Positions 25,138 to 32,877 are shown, counted from the first letter of the stretch. The stretch is DNA of 47,342 nucleotides from Verrucomicrobiota bacterium (GCA_023430565.1 JAEZAD010000237.1:1-47342); one strand, 5' to 3'. The notes: generated from the letters alone by a model not told the origin. Translations and numbers: made by a program.

Positions 25138-25332
25138 TCAGCGCGCGGCGTGTTTCCGCTCGCTGGCGCTCGCGGCTACAGTGACCGGCAAAGGGCGGCT
25201 CCAGTCGGGGAGAACGCGGAGGCGGGGGCCGGCCGGACGCTCGAAACGAATGTGAGGAGCGCCGGTGTGCTCGAGGTGGCGCAACCACTGCTTGTGGCGG
25301 TGGGACCAGAGGGTGGTGCGCGGGGTGGGCAT
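25138..25332 (-). CDS. Possible small hypothetical protein
   Basis: A 64-codon frame starting MPTPRTTLWSHRHKQWL and including APHIRFERPAGPRLRVLPDW. Its mixed composition is less repetitive than a shadow frame would be, and nothing else occupies this stretch. Its last residues (VAASASERKHAAR) are encoded by a REP-like repeat at 25158-25179, so the original C-terminus may have been lost. No known family is recognised. Confidence 0.3.
   Translation of the reverse strand: MPTPRTTLWSHRHKQWLRHLEHTGAPHIRFERPAGPRLRVLPDWSRPLPVTVAASASERKHAAR
25158..25179. repeat. REP-like repeat ending in GCGGCTAC
   Basis: The run from GCTCGCTGGCG to CGCGGCTAC closely matches 28891-28908 and resembles 40766-40790. 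Seen from the minus strand, copies begin TGTAGC or CGTAGC; the latter two copies supply the TAG stop of the preceding gene. Confidence 0.6.
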
Positions 25333-25361
25333 CGGGGGGGCGGGAAGGGAGGTATTCAATC

Positions 25362-25445
25362 GTTCTCGTTCTCGTAATCGTTCTCGTTCTCTCGGGCCGA
25401 AGTTCGGAGGGAGAGAACGAGAACGAGAACGAGAAAGAGAACGAG
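25362..25445. repeat. Hexamer-armed hairpin repeat (GAGAAC type)
   Basis: The left arm (25362-25393) is GTTCTC twice, GTAATC, GTTCTC twice, the exact five-hexamer pattern of the GAGCAC loci with one base changed in each unit. The right arm (25413-25445) is GAGAAC three times, GAGAAA, GAGAAC, so the middle GATTAC has been lost on that side. It lies 33 bases downstream of the ATPase stop. Confidence 0.85.
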
Positions 25446-25478
25446 GGGGCAGTCCGACGGGATGTCGGATGCCAAATC

Positions 25479-26183
25479 TTAAGCGCGGGTGGGGTCGGAC
25501 TCGACCTGCTCCTGGACAACGCGGCCGTCGAAGATGTGGATCGTGCGGTCGGCGTTGCGGGCGAAGCGGGCGTCGTGGGTGACCATGACGATCGTGGCGC
25601 CGCCTTTGTGAAGCTCGGCGAGGAGCTGCATGACGGCGTCGCCGTTTTTCGAATCGAGGTTGCCGGTGGGTTCGTCGGCGAGGAGGACGGCGGGTTTGCC
25701 GGCGAGAGCGCGGGCGACGGCGACGCGCTGTTGTTGACCGCCGGAGAGCTGGGACGGGAGGTGTTTCGCGCGGTGGCCCATGCCGACTTTTTCGAGGGCT
25801 TCCATGGCGGCGGCTTTGCGCTCGCTGGCGGGCATGCCGCGGTAGGTGAGCGGGAGCTCGACGTTTTCGTAGACGGTGAGATCGCCGATGAGATTGAAGG
25901 ATTGGAAAATGAAACCGATCTCGCGATTGCGGATGCGGGCGCGCTCGGGGAGCGAGAGGCCCTGCACGGGGCGGCCGTTGAGCATGTAGGTGCCGTCGGT
26001 GGGCGAGTCGAGGAGGCCGAGGATGGAGAGGAGGGTGGATTTGCCGCAGCCGGAGGGGCCGGCGATGGAGACGTATTCGCCTTTGAGGATCTCCATGTGG
26101 ATACCGGAGAGGGCGTGGGTTTCGACCTCATCGGTGAGGAAGACCTTGGTGACACCGTCGAGTTTAATGAGTGATTCTGGCAT
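25479..26183 (-). CDS. ABC transporter ATPase, MacB/LolD type
   Basis: A 234-residue cytoplasmic nucleotide-binding subunit. Walker A GPSGCGKST is at 42-50, the Q-loop Gln at about 94, the signature LSGGQ at 146-150, Walker B VLLADE at 166-171 and the switch His in VTHD at about 203. Length and motifs match the o228/LolD/MacB-N family that energises FtsX-type permeases. It is the only ATPase in the window, placed between the adaptor gene and nine permeases that lack their own, so it is the likely shared motor. Start ATG at 26183. It should be transcribed from P1 together with the adaptor gene 270 bases upstream. Confidence 0.95.
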   Translation of the reverse strand: MPESLIKLDGVTKVFLTDEVETHALSGIHMEILKGEYVSIAGPSGCGKSTLLSILGLLDSPTDGTYMLNGRPVQGLSLPERARIRNREIGFIFQSFNLIGDLTVYENVELPLTYRGMPASERKAAAMEALEKVGMGHRAKHLPSQLSGGQQQRVAVARALAGKPAVLLADEPTGNLDSKNGDAVMQLLAELHKGGATIVMVTHDARFARNADRTIHIFDGRVVQEQVESDPTRA

Positions 26184-26236
26184 GGGGGCGGATGGTTGAG
26201 TTCGGAGTTCCGAGTTTTGGGTTGAGAGGAAAGGAA

Positions 26237-26311
26237 TCAGGAGGACGCGGCGCCGGCGTCGGTGGCGACGAGGGCGATCAGGAGGGCGAGGATGAGGAGC
26301 GGTGCGAGCAC
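26237..26311 (-). CDS. Possible very small hydrophobic peptide
   Basis: A 24-residue frame, GTG start, reading roughly LAPLLILALLIALVATDAG and ending in TCC TCC TGA. It would be a single transmembrane segment, and a stop codon lies five codons upstream of the GTG. It is the only frame in the 270-base gap between the adaptor and ATPase genes. Chance occurrence is quite possible. Confidence 0.25.
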   Translation of the reverse strand: MLAPLLILALLIALVATDAGAASS

Positions 26312-26393
26312 GGGAATTGAGGACTAGCTCGAAACACGGGAGAGGGGCGGAAGGTTACAGGAAAGTTCTGACGCCGGAAGTTTTCGTGAGCGT

Positions 26394-26420
26394 GGATTCT
26401 TCGCGTTGCTCAGAATGACA
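26394..26420. repeat. Dispersed 27-base repeat, copy 2
   Basis: Same repeat as 19720-19746, with the middle reading CGCGTTGCTC instead of CGCTTCGCTC. It lies 33 bases downstream of the adaptor stop codon. Confidence 0.8.
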
Positions 26421-26453
26421 AAAGGGGGCCGAACGACAGGGGGAGGAGATGGA

Positions 26454-27707
26454 CTAGTTGAGTTTGATGCGGTCGTTGGAGTCCCACTGCGACATGTCGG
26501 AGAGGATGACGCGGTCGCCGGGGGTGAGGCCCTGGACGACCTCGATCGTATTCACGGAACTGCGACCGAGCTGAACCTGGGTGCGGGTGGCGTAGACGCC
26601 GTCGGGGCCGAGTTTGAAGATGCCGACGGTGCTGCGCTCCTGGCCGAAGGCGGGGCGCTGGACGTAGACGACGTTGTCGAGGCGTTCGAGTTCGATGGTG
26701 CCGTCGACGGAGAGGTCGGGCCGGGCGCCGCGCGGGAGTGCTTCGGTGAAGAGGACGTCGACGGTGACGGTGCCGTTTTGAACGGACGGATCGATGCGGC
26801 CGACTTTGCCGGCGACGACGCCATTGCGGGTGTCGACGGAGGCGAGCTGGCCGATCTCGATGTCGCGGGCCTGGGTTTCGGCGATGCGGATTTCGGCTTT
26901 GAGGCGGAGAGGATCGGCGACGCGAGCGAGGTTGGTGCCGGGTTGGACCTGGGCGCCGACTTCGACGGGGAGAATTTGCAGGATACCGTTCATGCCGGCG
27001 CGGACGGTGAGGGCGTCGAGTTCTTCCTGACGGAGTTTGGCCTGGGAGCGGAGGCGCTCGACCTCGGCGGCTTTGACGGCGAGCTGCGGGGCGGTGGAGG
27101 CCTGGGTGAACGCGTAGCGTTTTTGTTCGATCTGATTTCGGGTGTTGGCCTGATCGGCGGTGACCTTGAGGAGCTGGAGTTCGAGGGAGGAAACGAGACC
27201 GTCCTTGAAGAGTTGTTCGTTCACTTCGGCGCGGAGGCGGGCCTGTTCGTAATCGGCTTTGGCGCTCGCGGCGGCGGCTTCGGAGGCGAGGACGCTGCTC
27301 TGGAGCTGGACCTCGAGGTTGGCGAGTTCGGCCTCGGCGGCCTTGAGCTGGGAGGCGGCGTCGTCGGCGGCGCGGACGACGTCGGGATTGGTAAGGATGA
27401 GAATGACGCTGTCGGGCGTGACGGGCGCGCCGGGCCGAAGGACAATCTTGTCGACGCGGCCCTGGGTGCGGGCGGCGATCCAGGTGATTTCCTCGGGGAC
27501 GAGGGTGCCGAGGCCGCGGACCTGGCGGAGCATCTGGCCTTGGGTGACGGTGCCGATCCAGACGAGATTGCGTTCGACCGTCGGGGCGGCGGGTTTGAGG
27601 CGCGCGAGGGCGACGGTGATGCCGACGAGAGCGAGAACGGCGATCGTGCCGTAGAGGATGCGCTTCTTGCGTTTGGCCTTGGATTGATCGGGGCGCGGAA
27701 TGTCCAT
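26454..27707 (-). CDS. Periplasmic adaptor (membrane-fusion) protein, MacA/HlyD type
   Basis: A 417-residue protein anchored by one N-terminal helix at about 19-35 (ILYGTIAVLALVGITVAL). A lipoyl/barrel-sandwich half follows (IAARTQGRVDKIVLRPGAPV, about 77-96). Next come a long coiled-coil hairpin of about 110-225 rich in Ala, Glu and Gln, the second lipoyl half (AGMNGILQILPVEVGAQV, about 238-255), a beta-barrel and a C-terminal membrane-proximal domain (GLTPGDRVILSDMSQWD). Such proteins couple an inner-membrane ABC permease to an outer-membrane channel; no TolC-like gene is in this window. A sigma-54 promoter (P1) directly precedes it, with a predicted leader of about five bases, and the ATPase gene follows. 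Confidence 0.93.
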   Translation of the reverse strand: MDIPRPDQSKAKRKKRILYGTIAVLALVGITVALARLKPAAPTVERNLVWIGTVTQGQMLRQVRGLGTLVPEEITWIAARTQGRVDKIVLRPGAPVTPDSVILILTNPDVVRAADDAASQLKAAEAELANLEVQLQSSVLASEAAAASAKADYEQARLRAEVNEQLFKDGLVSSLELQLLKVTADQANTRNQIEQKRYAFTQASTAPQLAVKAAEVERLRSQAKLRQEELDALTVRAGMNGILQILPVEVGAQVQPGTNLARVADPLRLKAEIRIAETQARDIEIGQLASVDTRNGVVAGKVGRIDPSVQNGTVTVDVLFTEALPRGARPDLSVDGTIELERLDNVVYVQRPAFGQERSTVGIFKLGPDGVYATRTQVQLGRSSVNTIEVVQGLTPGDRVILSDMSQWDSNDRIKLN

Positions 27708-27722
27708 GCGTGCGCAGGTAAT

Positions 27723-27738
27723 TGCACGCGGTGTGCCA
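27723..27738 (-). promoter_or_regulatory. Predicted sigma-54 promoter P1 (adaptor-ATPase-permease unit)
   Basis: On the minus strand it reads TGGCACACCGCGTGCA: GG and GC separated by 10 bases, agreeing with the -24/-12 consensus. The predicted start is near 27712, five bases before the ATG at 27707. The only sigma-54-type activator in the window is encoded at 32907-34271. Confidence 0.78.
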
Positions 27739-27757
27739 GCGCTGACGTGATTCGTTA

Positions 27758-27778
27758 ACCCGCTGGTCTCAAGCGGGT
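27758..27778. promoter_or_regulatory. Inverted repeat with the shared AGCGGGTA element upstream of P1
   Basis: ACCCGCT, a 7-base spacer, then AGCGGGT form perfect 7-base arms. AGCGGGTA with AAATTTT after it begins 34 bases beyond the promoter's outer edge. In P2 the same word begins at the same distance (34632). This makes it the best candidate for the activator's binding site. Confidence 0.65.
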
Positions 27779-27870
27779 AGAAATTTTACGCGGTGCGCTG
27801 AAACGTGGTGGGAGCATCAATCACGGGATTGAGATGTCCCGAAAGTGGGATTGGTGCGGGGCTGACGAGC

Positions 27871-27936
27871 GAGAAAGAGAAACCGGAACGAGAACGAGAA
27901 CGAGAACGAGAAAGAGGACGAAGAATGAGAAAGAGG
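27871..27936. repeat. Extended right-type hexamer arm downstream of the pyruvyl-transferase gene
   Basis: GAGAAA, then several GAGAAC units, GAGAAA, GAGGAC and GAAGAATGAGAAAGAGG, ending 10 bases before the stop at 27947. No matching left arm lies between here and P1, so the element is one-sided. Confidence 0.7.
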
Positions 27937-27946
27937 CGGAAGGGCG

Positions 27947-28840
27947 TCAGCGGGTTTGGGACGGGGAGGGGCACAGGGCCTGGCGGAGGGCGTCGAGGCG
28001 GGTGGCGAGCGTGGAGGTGCGGTCGGCGAAGACGCGATCGGAGCTCAGGAACGTCGGGCGTTGTTTTTGTTCGAGGGCGCGGCGGAGTGTCCGGAGTTCG
28101 GATACAAGTGGGATGCTGCGGACGTAATAGCTGAACACGTTGACGGCCTGGCGGGCGGCTTTGGCGGCGCGCGAGTCGCGCGGCTGGTGTTCGCACCAGG
28201 GGTCCATGGGCGTGAGCGGAAGCGCGTCGCACGAGACCTCGATGGAGGCGAGCCAGTCGCGCCATTTGAAGTCGAGAAAGTGCGAGCCGAGGCGGACGGG
28301 AAACCACGGGACGCGGAGGAGATCGGCGGTGATGGCGCCGTGCATGGCTTCGGCGATGACGATGTCGCAGCCGCGGAGCTCGGCGAGGGTGCGCTCGACG
28401 CTGGCCATCGGATTGATGAAGCGGAGGCCGGACCATTCGCAGATGGCGGGCCAGGGCACTCGACGAAGGGAGCGCCAGTGCGGCATGAAGCCGATCGAGG
28501 GGCCGTCGAGCGGTTCGGGGAGCGAGACCTGGTTGAGCAGGTAGGCGGAGTCGGTGACGGCGATTTCGTCCGGGAGCGAGAGCAGTTTCGCGGTGAGCGG
28601 GCCGCGGACGGCGTAGAAGCGCCACCGCTCGTCGAGGGCGGGTGGGCGGCCGTAGCCGGTGCCGGAGCCGAGGACGACGTAGCGATCGGCGGTGGGCAGC
28701 GTGTCCTGCAAAATGGTGCCGATGCCGAGGAAGACGGTGGACTTGTCGGCGTCGAAACAGCCGGGGAGGAGTTTGGGCCAGAGCCAGGGATTGAGGCGGT
28801 CGCCGAAATTCGGGAGGGCGTTGTAGTAGTGAAGGAGCAT
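27947..28840 (-). CDS. Polysaccharide pyruvyl transferase family protein
   Basis: A 297-residue protein starting MLLHYYNALPNFGDRLNPWL, the usual opening of this family. The frame extends 16 codons further upstream, but that part is Arg/Ser-rich and overlaps a repeat, so ATG at 28840 is preferred. Family features are NFGDRLNPW near 9-17, GIGTILQD at about 40, the phosphate-binding-like VLGSGTGYGR, and EAMHGAITADLLRVPW at about 175-190, the hallmark HG motif. Members transfer pyruvyl groups to sugars of surface polysaccharides, and some act as simple glycosyl or mycothiol-like transferases, so the acceptor is unknown. It is the third gene of a minus-strand trio with two glycosyltransferase genes. 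Confidence 0.82.
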   Translation of the reverse strand: MLLHYYNALPNFGDRLNPWLWPKLLPGCFDADKSTVFLGIGTILQDTLPTADRYVVLGSGTGYGRPPALDERWRFYAVRGPLTAKLLSLPDEIAVTDSAYLLNQVSLPEPLDGPSIGFMPHWRSLRRVPWPAICEWSGLRFINPMASVERTLAELRGCDIVIAEAMHGAITADLLRVPWFPVRLGSHFLDFKWRDWLASIEVSCDALPLTPMDPWCEHQPRDSRAAKAARQAVNVFSYYVRSIPLVSELRTLRRALEQKQRPTFLSSDRVFADRTSTLATRLDALRQALCPSPSQTR

Positions 28841-28890
28841 GCGGTGGCGTTGAAGGGAGGTGGAGAGGCGAGCGGGGCGTGGGGACACTT

Positions 28891-28908
28891 GCTGGCGCTC
28901 GCGGCTAC
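28891..28908. repeat. REP-like repeat containing the stop codon of the GT2 gene
   Basis: GCTGGCGCTCGCGGCTAC covers the TAG stop (28905-28907). It is the same word as at 25158-25179, and a relative at 40766-40790 covers the stop of ispG. Confidence 0.6.
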
Positions 28909-29720
28909 ATGGAGGGCCAGGGGGTGGTGGCGGTTTCGAGGGTGATGCCGCGTTCGCAGCGGATGCGTTTTTCGCGTTTGGTGCGTTCGAGGATGCGCTC
29001 GTTGACGTGCGTGCGGTAGCGGGCGACGCGCGGGTGATCGAGGTGGTAGACGATGGCCTGGCCGACGATGGTCTTGCAGGTGAGGCCGGCGTTGCAGAGG
29101 CGTTCGGCGAGTTCGGTGTCCTCGTGCCCCCAGCCGACGAAGGATTCGTCGTAGCCGTTGACGCGGAAGAAGTCGTCGCGCCAGACGGCGAAGTTGCAGC
29201 CTTGGATGAGGCTGCGGTCGTTGACGCGGACGAGAGCCCACGGGCGGCGCAGGCCGCGCTTCAAGCCGTAGAGCCGGCGGGTAAGAAAAAGAAAAAGCGG
29301 GTGAAGGCGGTGGGGAGAAACATGGCGGACGTAGCGGGAGCGGATGCCGGCGCGGCGGCCCTGCACGAAAGTGCGGGGAGCGGCGTGGCGAAGATGGTCG
29401 GCGATGAAATGCCGGTGGGGCAGGCAATCGCCGTCGATGAAGATGAGGTAATCGCCGGTGGAGGCTCGCACGGTGCGATTGAGGATGACGGTTTTCCGGA
29501 AACCGACGTGCGGCTGCCAGAAGTGATGCACGGGAAAGGCGAAGCGCGCGCTCCACTTTCGTATCACTTGTTTGGTGACATCGTCGGAGCCGTCGTCGGC
29601 GATGAGAAGTTCGGCGGGCGCGCGCGACTGCAGGCTGAGGCCCTCGAGCACGAGATCGAGCGCGACGGGATTATCGGAGGTGCTGACGATGAGGGATGGG
29701 CGGGAAGGTGTGGTGGGCAT
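28905..29720 (-). CDS. GT2-family glycosyltransferase
   Basis: A 271-residue cytoplasmic or membrane-associated GT-A enzyme beginning MPTTPSRPSLIVSTSDNPVAL. ATG at 29720 is chosen because upstream codons overlap the neighbouring gene and are low-complexity. Nucleotide-sugar binding is shown by LLIADDGSDD at about 38-47 and the metal-binding DGDCLP at about 95-100. A C-terminal galactosyltransferase-type segment reads GYDESFVGWGHEDTELAERL at about 183-202. The stop codon TAG lies within a REP-like repeat (28891-28908), so the final residues may be recent. It starts 13 bases after the GT61 gene stop, suggesting translation from one message. Confidence 0.88.
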   Translation of the reverse strand: MPTTPSRPSLIVSTSDNPVALDLVLEGLSLQSRAPAELLIADDGSDDVTKQVIRKWSARFAFPVHHFWQPHVGFRKTVILNRTVRASTGDYLIFIDGDCLPHRHFIADHLRHAAPRTFVQGRRAGIRSRYVRHVSPHRLHPLFLFLTRRLYGLKRGLRRPWALVRVNDRSLIQGCNFAVWRDDFFRVNGYDESFVGWGHEDTELAERLCNAGLTCKTIVGQAIVYHLDHPRVARYRTHVNERILERTKREKRIRCERGITLETATTPWPSM

Positions 29721-29733
29721 GGCGACAAACGGG

Positions 29734-30963
29734 TCAGGCGGAAAGAAGGGCGGAATCGAGGGCGCGGCGGAGGAGGTCGGGGGGAAGGACGAGATCGCGA
29801 TCCTTGCGCGGCAGACGGGCATCGGCCGGCGTCGCGAAGTCGGCGGCAAGGTAGTCGTGCTGGAGACCGCGGTGATGGGAAATGGTGCGGTATTCCCGCT
29901 CCATCATGCCGGGCGCGAGAATCTGGATCACGCGCGTGCCGGGCGCGCAGAAAACGAGGTTTGAGAGCGCGGCGCCGTGGTTGGCGACGACGAGCGAGGC
30001 GTCGTGGAACAAGGCCGCCTGGTGGGCGACGCTGCGGCCGGTTAATTGAATCAGCTCGAGGTCGAACGCTTCCAAAGTGGAGCGAAGTGCGTCGACGTTG
30101 ACGATGCGGCGGTGGCGGGCGTCAGAGCGGTCGATGAAGAGCCGGCGGCGTCGGGTGGGCGGCGGCCGATGGCCGACGATGGCGTCGTGCAGGAAATCGC
30201 AGACGTGTGCGGGCACGACGAACGGATGATGGATCAACGGCGGAGCGATCAGGAGTTCGGGCCGGAACGCGGGATAGTCGGCTGTGCCGATGACGCGATC
30301 GCGCGGGATGCCGAGGAGGGTGAGAACGTCGAGGACCGAAGGGGTGACGGCGCCGCTGATCAGGTAGCGGTCGGGCGCGAGGTGCGGGGGGAGGTGAGCG
30401 AGGTAGGCGAGGCGCGCGAGGCTGTTGAGGAGGAAATGAAAGTAGTTTTTTTCCGCCGCCATCGCGGCGAGCGTGAGCGTGATTCCGGGCAGCGGAGGGG
30501 CCTCGAGTTGCGCGAGCTGATAGGTGGTGTGCGACTGGGGCCGCCCGGGCCATTCGTAGGAGAGATCCCAGAGGAGCTGGCGATCGCGGCCGATGACGGC
30601 ACCGCTGTGACCGACGACCCAGGGGCGGACGAGCTCGGTGATGCCGGCGGGACGACGTGTGACGAGGATGCCGCCCCCTGGGGGAGTGACGGGAGGAGGA
30701 AGCAGGAACGTCGGTGGCGGCACGAGGGTGCGGCCACCGGAGTCTGCGCCGGCGTGAGAGTGGCCGCGGAGACGCTGGGCGGCGAGGTAGTCGGCGGTGT
30801 GCAGCCAGGTGCCGCGGACGAAGCGGTGGTGGAGACGTTGGTGGGCGCGACGGCGGTAGAGACCGAAGAAGTTGGCGGTGTTTTCCACTGCGGCGGAGCG
30901 GCGCAGGCGACCGAGCGCGCGGCGCATCTTGAGGGCGGAGGACGCGGGCGGTTCGATGAGCAT
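29734..30963 (-). CDS. GT61/DUF563-family glycosyltransferase
   Basis: A 409-residue protein starting MLIEPPASSALKMRRALGRL at ATG 30963; MRRALGRL twelve residues later is an alternative start. The family is recognised by FIDRSDARHRRIVNVDAL at about 278-295 and by ELIQLTGRSVAHQAALF and VVANHGAALSNLVFCAPGTRVIQI at about 305-355. These resemble DUF563 proteins of capsule and O-glycan synthesis in bacteria. Upstream codons in the same frame read through a terminator hairpin and are rejected. The ATG directly follows the T-run of that terminator, so transcription of this trio depends on readthrough or an unseen promoter. Confidence 0.82.
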   Translation of the reverse strand: MLIEPPASSALKMRRALGRLRRSAAVENTANFFGLYRRRAHQRLHHRFVRGTWLHTADYLAAQRLRGHSHAGADSGGRTLVPPPTFLLPPPVTPPGGGILVTRRPAGITELVRPWVVGHSGAVIGRDRQLLWDLSYEWPGRPQSHTTYQLAQLEAPPLPGITLTLAAMAAEKNYFHFLLNSLARLAYLAHLPPHLAPDRYLISGAVTPSVLDVLTLLGIPRDRVIGTADYPAFRPELLIAPPLIHHPFVVPAHVCDFLHDAIVGHRPPPTRRRRLFIDRSDARHRRIVNVDALRSTLEAFDLELIQLTGRSVAHQAALFHDASLVVANHGAALSNLVFCAPGTRVIQILAPGMMEREYRTISHHRGLQHDYLAADFATPADARLPRKDRDLVLPPDLLRRALDSALLSA

Positions 30964-30992
30964 AAACAAAAAGCCGCCCGGGCTGGGGCGGC
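30964..30992 (-). terminator. Intrinsic terminator of the kinase operon
   Basis: On the minus strand GCCGCCC, a 6-base loop and GGGCGGC are followed by TTTTTGTTT, then immediately by the ATG of the GT61 gene. It is a textbook stem and U-tract, about 165 bases downstream of the histidine kinase stop. Confidence 0.75.
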
Positions 30993-31155
30993 GCAGCAGC
31001 AAGGAGAATGAACTGCAGAAGGATAAGCAACGGTGGGACGCGAAGAAAGCTACTACGCGAGCCCCCGGAAGAACCACGGTGGGGGATGATGGGGGAAGGC
31101 GGGGGCGCAGGCCCAAGCGAAAAGCTGAGGCTTTCCACTCCGGGGGGCGCGGTCG

Positions 31156-32496
31156 CTACACGGGCAGGCGGAGGCGAGCGAGGCTGCCGTGTTCGTGATC
31201 GGGACGGTTTTCGAGGGTGAGCGAGCCGCCGTGGTTTTCGGCGATCTGGCGGCAAAGAACCAAGCCGATGCCGGAGCCTTCGGGCTTGGTGGTGAAAAAG
31301 GGAACGAAGAGATTGCCGGAGTTGGCGATGCCGGGGCCGTCGTCTTCGACTTCGATGGCGAGCCGGTTGCCGTTTTTTTGCCAGCGCACGCGAACGCCGG
31401 GCGGCTCGGGTTCACTGGCGGCGGAAGGGTCGAGCACGGCCTCGACGGCGTTTTTGAGGAGGTTGATGAGCACCTGTTCGATTTGGGCGCCATCGCAGGA
31501 AAAAGTGACCTCGGGGCCGCCGAGGATGGCGACGGGGCGGCGGGTCTCGAGGGCGACGACGCGGTGGATGAGCGGTTTGACTTCGCAGGGCGAGCGGTTG
31601 GGCGCGGGCAGGCGGGCGAGGCGCGCGTAGGCTTGCATGAAGCGACTGAGGCCATCGGCGCGCGAGGCGATGATGTCGAGGCCGGAGCGCATGTCGTCTT
31701 CCCAGTCGGGTGCGCGTTGCTCGCGTTTGAGGATGCTGCCGAGGCTGCCGGCGATGGATTTGATCGGGGCGAGGGAGTTGTTGAGTTCGTGGCCGAGGAC
31801 GCGCACGAGTTTTTGCCAGGCGCGGAGTTCTTCCTCGCGGAGGGTCTGGCTGAGGTCGGCGATGACGATGAGTTGGTGAGGTCGGCCGCCTTCGCGAAAG
31901 GCGCTGCGGCGCATGCCCCACCGGCCGGTGCCGCCGGCGAACGTGATGTTGAGGAGTCGGGCGGGTTCGCCGGTGAGGCAGTCGGCGAGGCCGAGTTCGG
32001 CGGCGTCGCGGCCGAGGATGCGTTCGGCGGGTTTTTTGAGGAGGAGCTGGCCGGTGTGGTTGGCGAGGCGGAGTTTGGCGTCGGCGTCGAAGGCGAAGAT
32101 GGCGACTTCGATTTCCTCCATGACGGTGCGGAGGAGCGCGGTGGCTTCGAGGGCGCTGAGGCGTTGTTCCTGCAGGGTGCGCGAGAGCGTGTTGATTTCG
32201 GACATCACGTCGCCGAGCGGTTCGTCGCGGCGGGCGCCGCGGGCGCGGACGGAGAAGTCGCCTTCGCGGAGGGCGGAGAGGAGGTTCGCCATGGTTTGCA
32301 GCGGGCGGACGACGCGCGTCTGGACGGCGGCGGCAAAGCCCACCCAGCAGCCGACGATGAGGAGCGAGAGGGTCCATTGGACTTTCGGCGTGGCGTCGGA
32401 GCCGAGCCAGAGGAACCACATCGCGACGAGCACGGCGGGGAGTGCGCCGGCGAGGCACTGGAAGAAGACGGCTTGTTCGTGGGAGAGGCGCTTCAT
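31156..32496 (-). CDS. Sensor histidine kinase, NtrY-like
   Basis: A 446-residue membrane kinase. Two helices at about 12-31 and 41-59 leave almost no periplasmic loop, so it probably senses within the membrane or inside the cell. HAMP lies at about 61-112 and a PAS domain at about 120-215. The HisKA box is LGHELNNSLAPI, with His236 as the phosphorylated residue. The ATPase domain has LINLLKNAVEA (343-353), DDGPGI (385-390) and GSGIGLVL (407-414). Its partner is the NtrC-type regulator encoded just upstream at 32907-34271; a four-helix-bundle gene lies between them. The TAG stop lies in a TGTAGCGACCGCG repeat word. The ATG at 32496 comes four bases after a heptamer arm and has no ribosome-binding motif. 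Confidence 0.93.
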   Translation of the reverse strand: MKRLSHEQAVFFQCLAGALPAVLVAMWFLWLGSDATPKVQWTLSLLIVGCWVGFAAAVQTRVVRPLQTMANLLSALREGDFSVRARGARRDEPLGDVMSEINTLSRTLQEQRLSALEATALLRTVMEEIEVAIFAFDADAKLRLANHTGQLLLKKPAERILGRDAAELGLADCLTGEPARLLNITFAGGTGRWGMRRSAFREGGRPHQLIVIADLSQTLREEELRAWQKLVRVLGHELNNSLAPIKSIAGSLGSILKREQRAPDWEDDMRSGLDIIASRADGLSRFMQAYARLARLPAPNRSPCEVKPLIHRVVALETRRPVAILGGPEVTFSCDGAQIEQVLINLLKNAVEAVLDPSAASEPEPPGVRVRWQKNGNRLAIEVEDDGPGIANSGNLFVPFFTTKPEGSGIGLVLCRQIAENHGGSLTLENRPDHEHGSLARLRLPV

Positions 32497-32500
32497 GAGC

Positions 32501-32528
32501 GGTCAGCGATCAGCGGTCAGCTTTCAGC
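32501..32528. repeat. Left arm of the heptamer element around the four-helix-bundle gene
   Basis: Four heptamers: GGTCAGC, GATCAGC, GGTCAGC, TTTCAGC. The arm encodes the last residues (KLKADR) and stop of the four-helix-bundle protein and ends four bases from the kinase ATG. It matches the reverse complement of the other arm (32878-32905) at 24 of 28 positions. Confidence 0.85.
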
Positions 32529-32869
32529 TTCCGAGAGAATGCGCCGAGCATGCGTTTGATTTGAGCGATTTCGTCGGCGAGTTCCGCATGGGTCGCAGAT
32601 GGCAGCAGGCCGAGATCTGCAGCCAAAAGAAGGTGATATTCCGATTCGCTGGCTGAAGCATGAGCGACATCGACGAAACGCTTGAGGTCGGCGTCGCTGT
32701 CCCGACCGCAACCTTCGGCGAGGTTCGCGGGGATTGATGATGCGGCGCGGCGGAGCTGGCTGGTGAGGCCGAAGAGTTCCTCTTTGGGGAAGGACTTCGT
32801 TGCGGCGTAGATGGCCAAGGTGAATCTGTGGCTGCGTTCCCAGACGTCGAGTGAGCGGTAGTCCTTCAT
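32510..32869 (-). CDS. Four-helix-bundle protein of the 23S-IVS (S23) family
   Basis: A 119-residue protein starting MKDYRSLDVWERSHRF. The family pattern is clear: LDVWERSHRFTLAIY, FPKEELFGLTSQLRRAASSIPANLAEG at about 27-53, RFVDVAHASASESEYHLLLAADLG at about 64-87, then a last helix to KLKADR. Relatives are encoded in intervening sequences of 23S rRNA in Leptospira and Coxiella and as stand-alone genes elsewhere, and resemble the Avd accessory protein of diversity-generating retroelements. The biochemical role is not established. Here the gene is bounded on both sides by inverted heptamer arms: the start codon comes eight bases after one arm and the stop codon lies inside the other. The whole unit fills the regulator-kinase junction exactly. 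Confidence 0.88.
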   Translation of the reverse strand: MKDYRSLDVWERSHRFTLAIYAATKSFPKEELFGLTSQLRRAASSIPANLAEGCGRDSDADLKRFVDVAHASASESEYHLLLAADLGLLPSATHAELADEIAQIKRMLGAFSRKLKADR

Positions 32870-32877
32870 GCTCAGCA

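Noticed and set aside
2500..25445. CRISPR array
   Set aside because: The repeated units are tandem hexamers or heptamers in paired arms, without regular unique spacers, and no cas genes are present.
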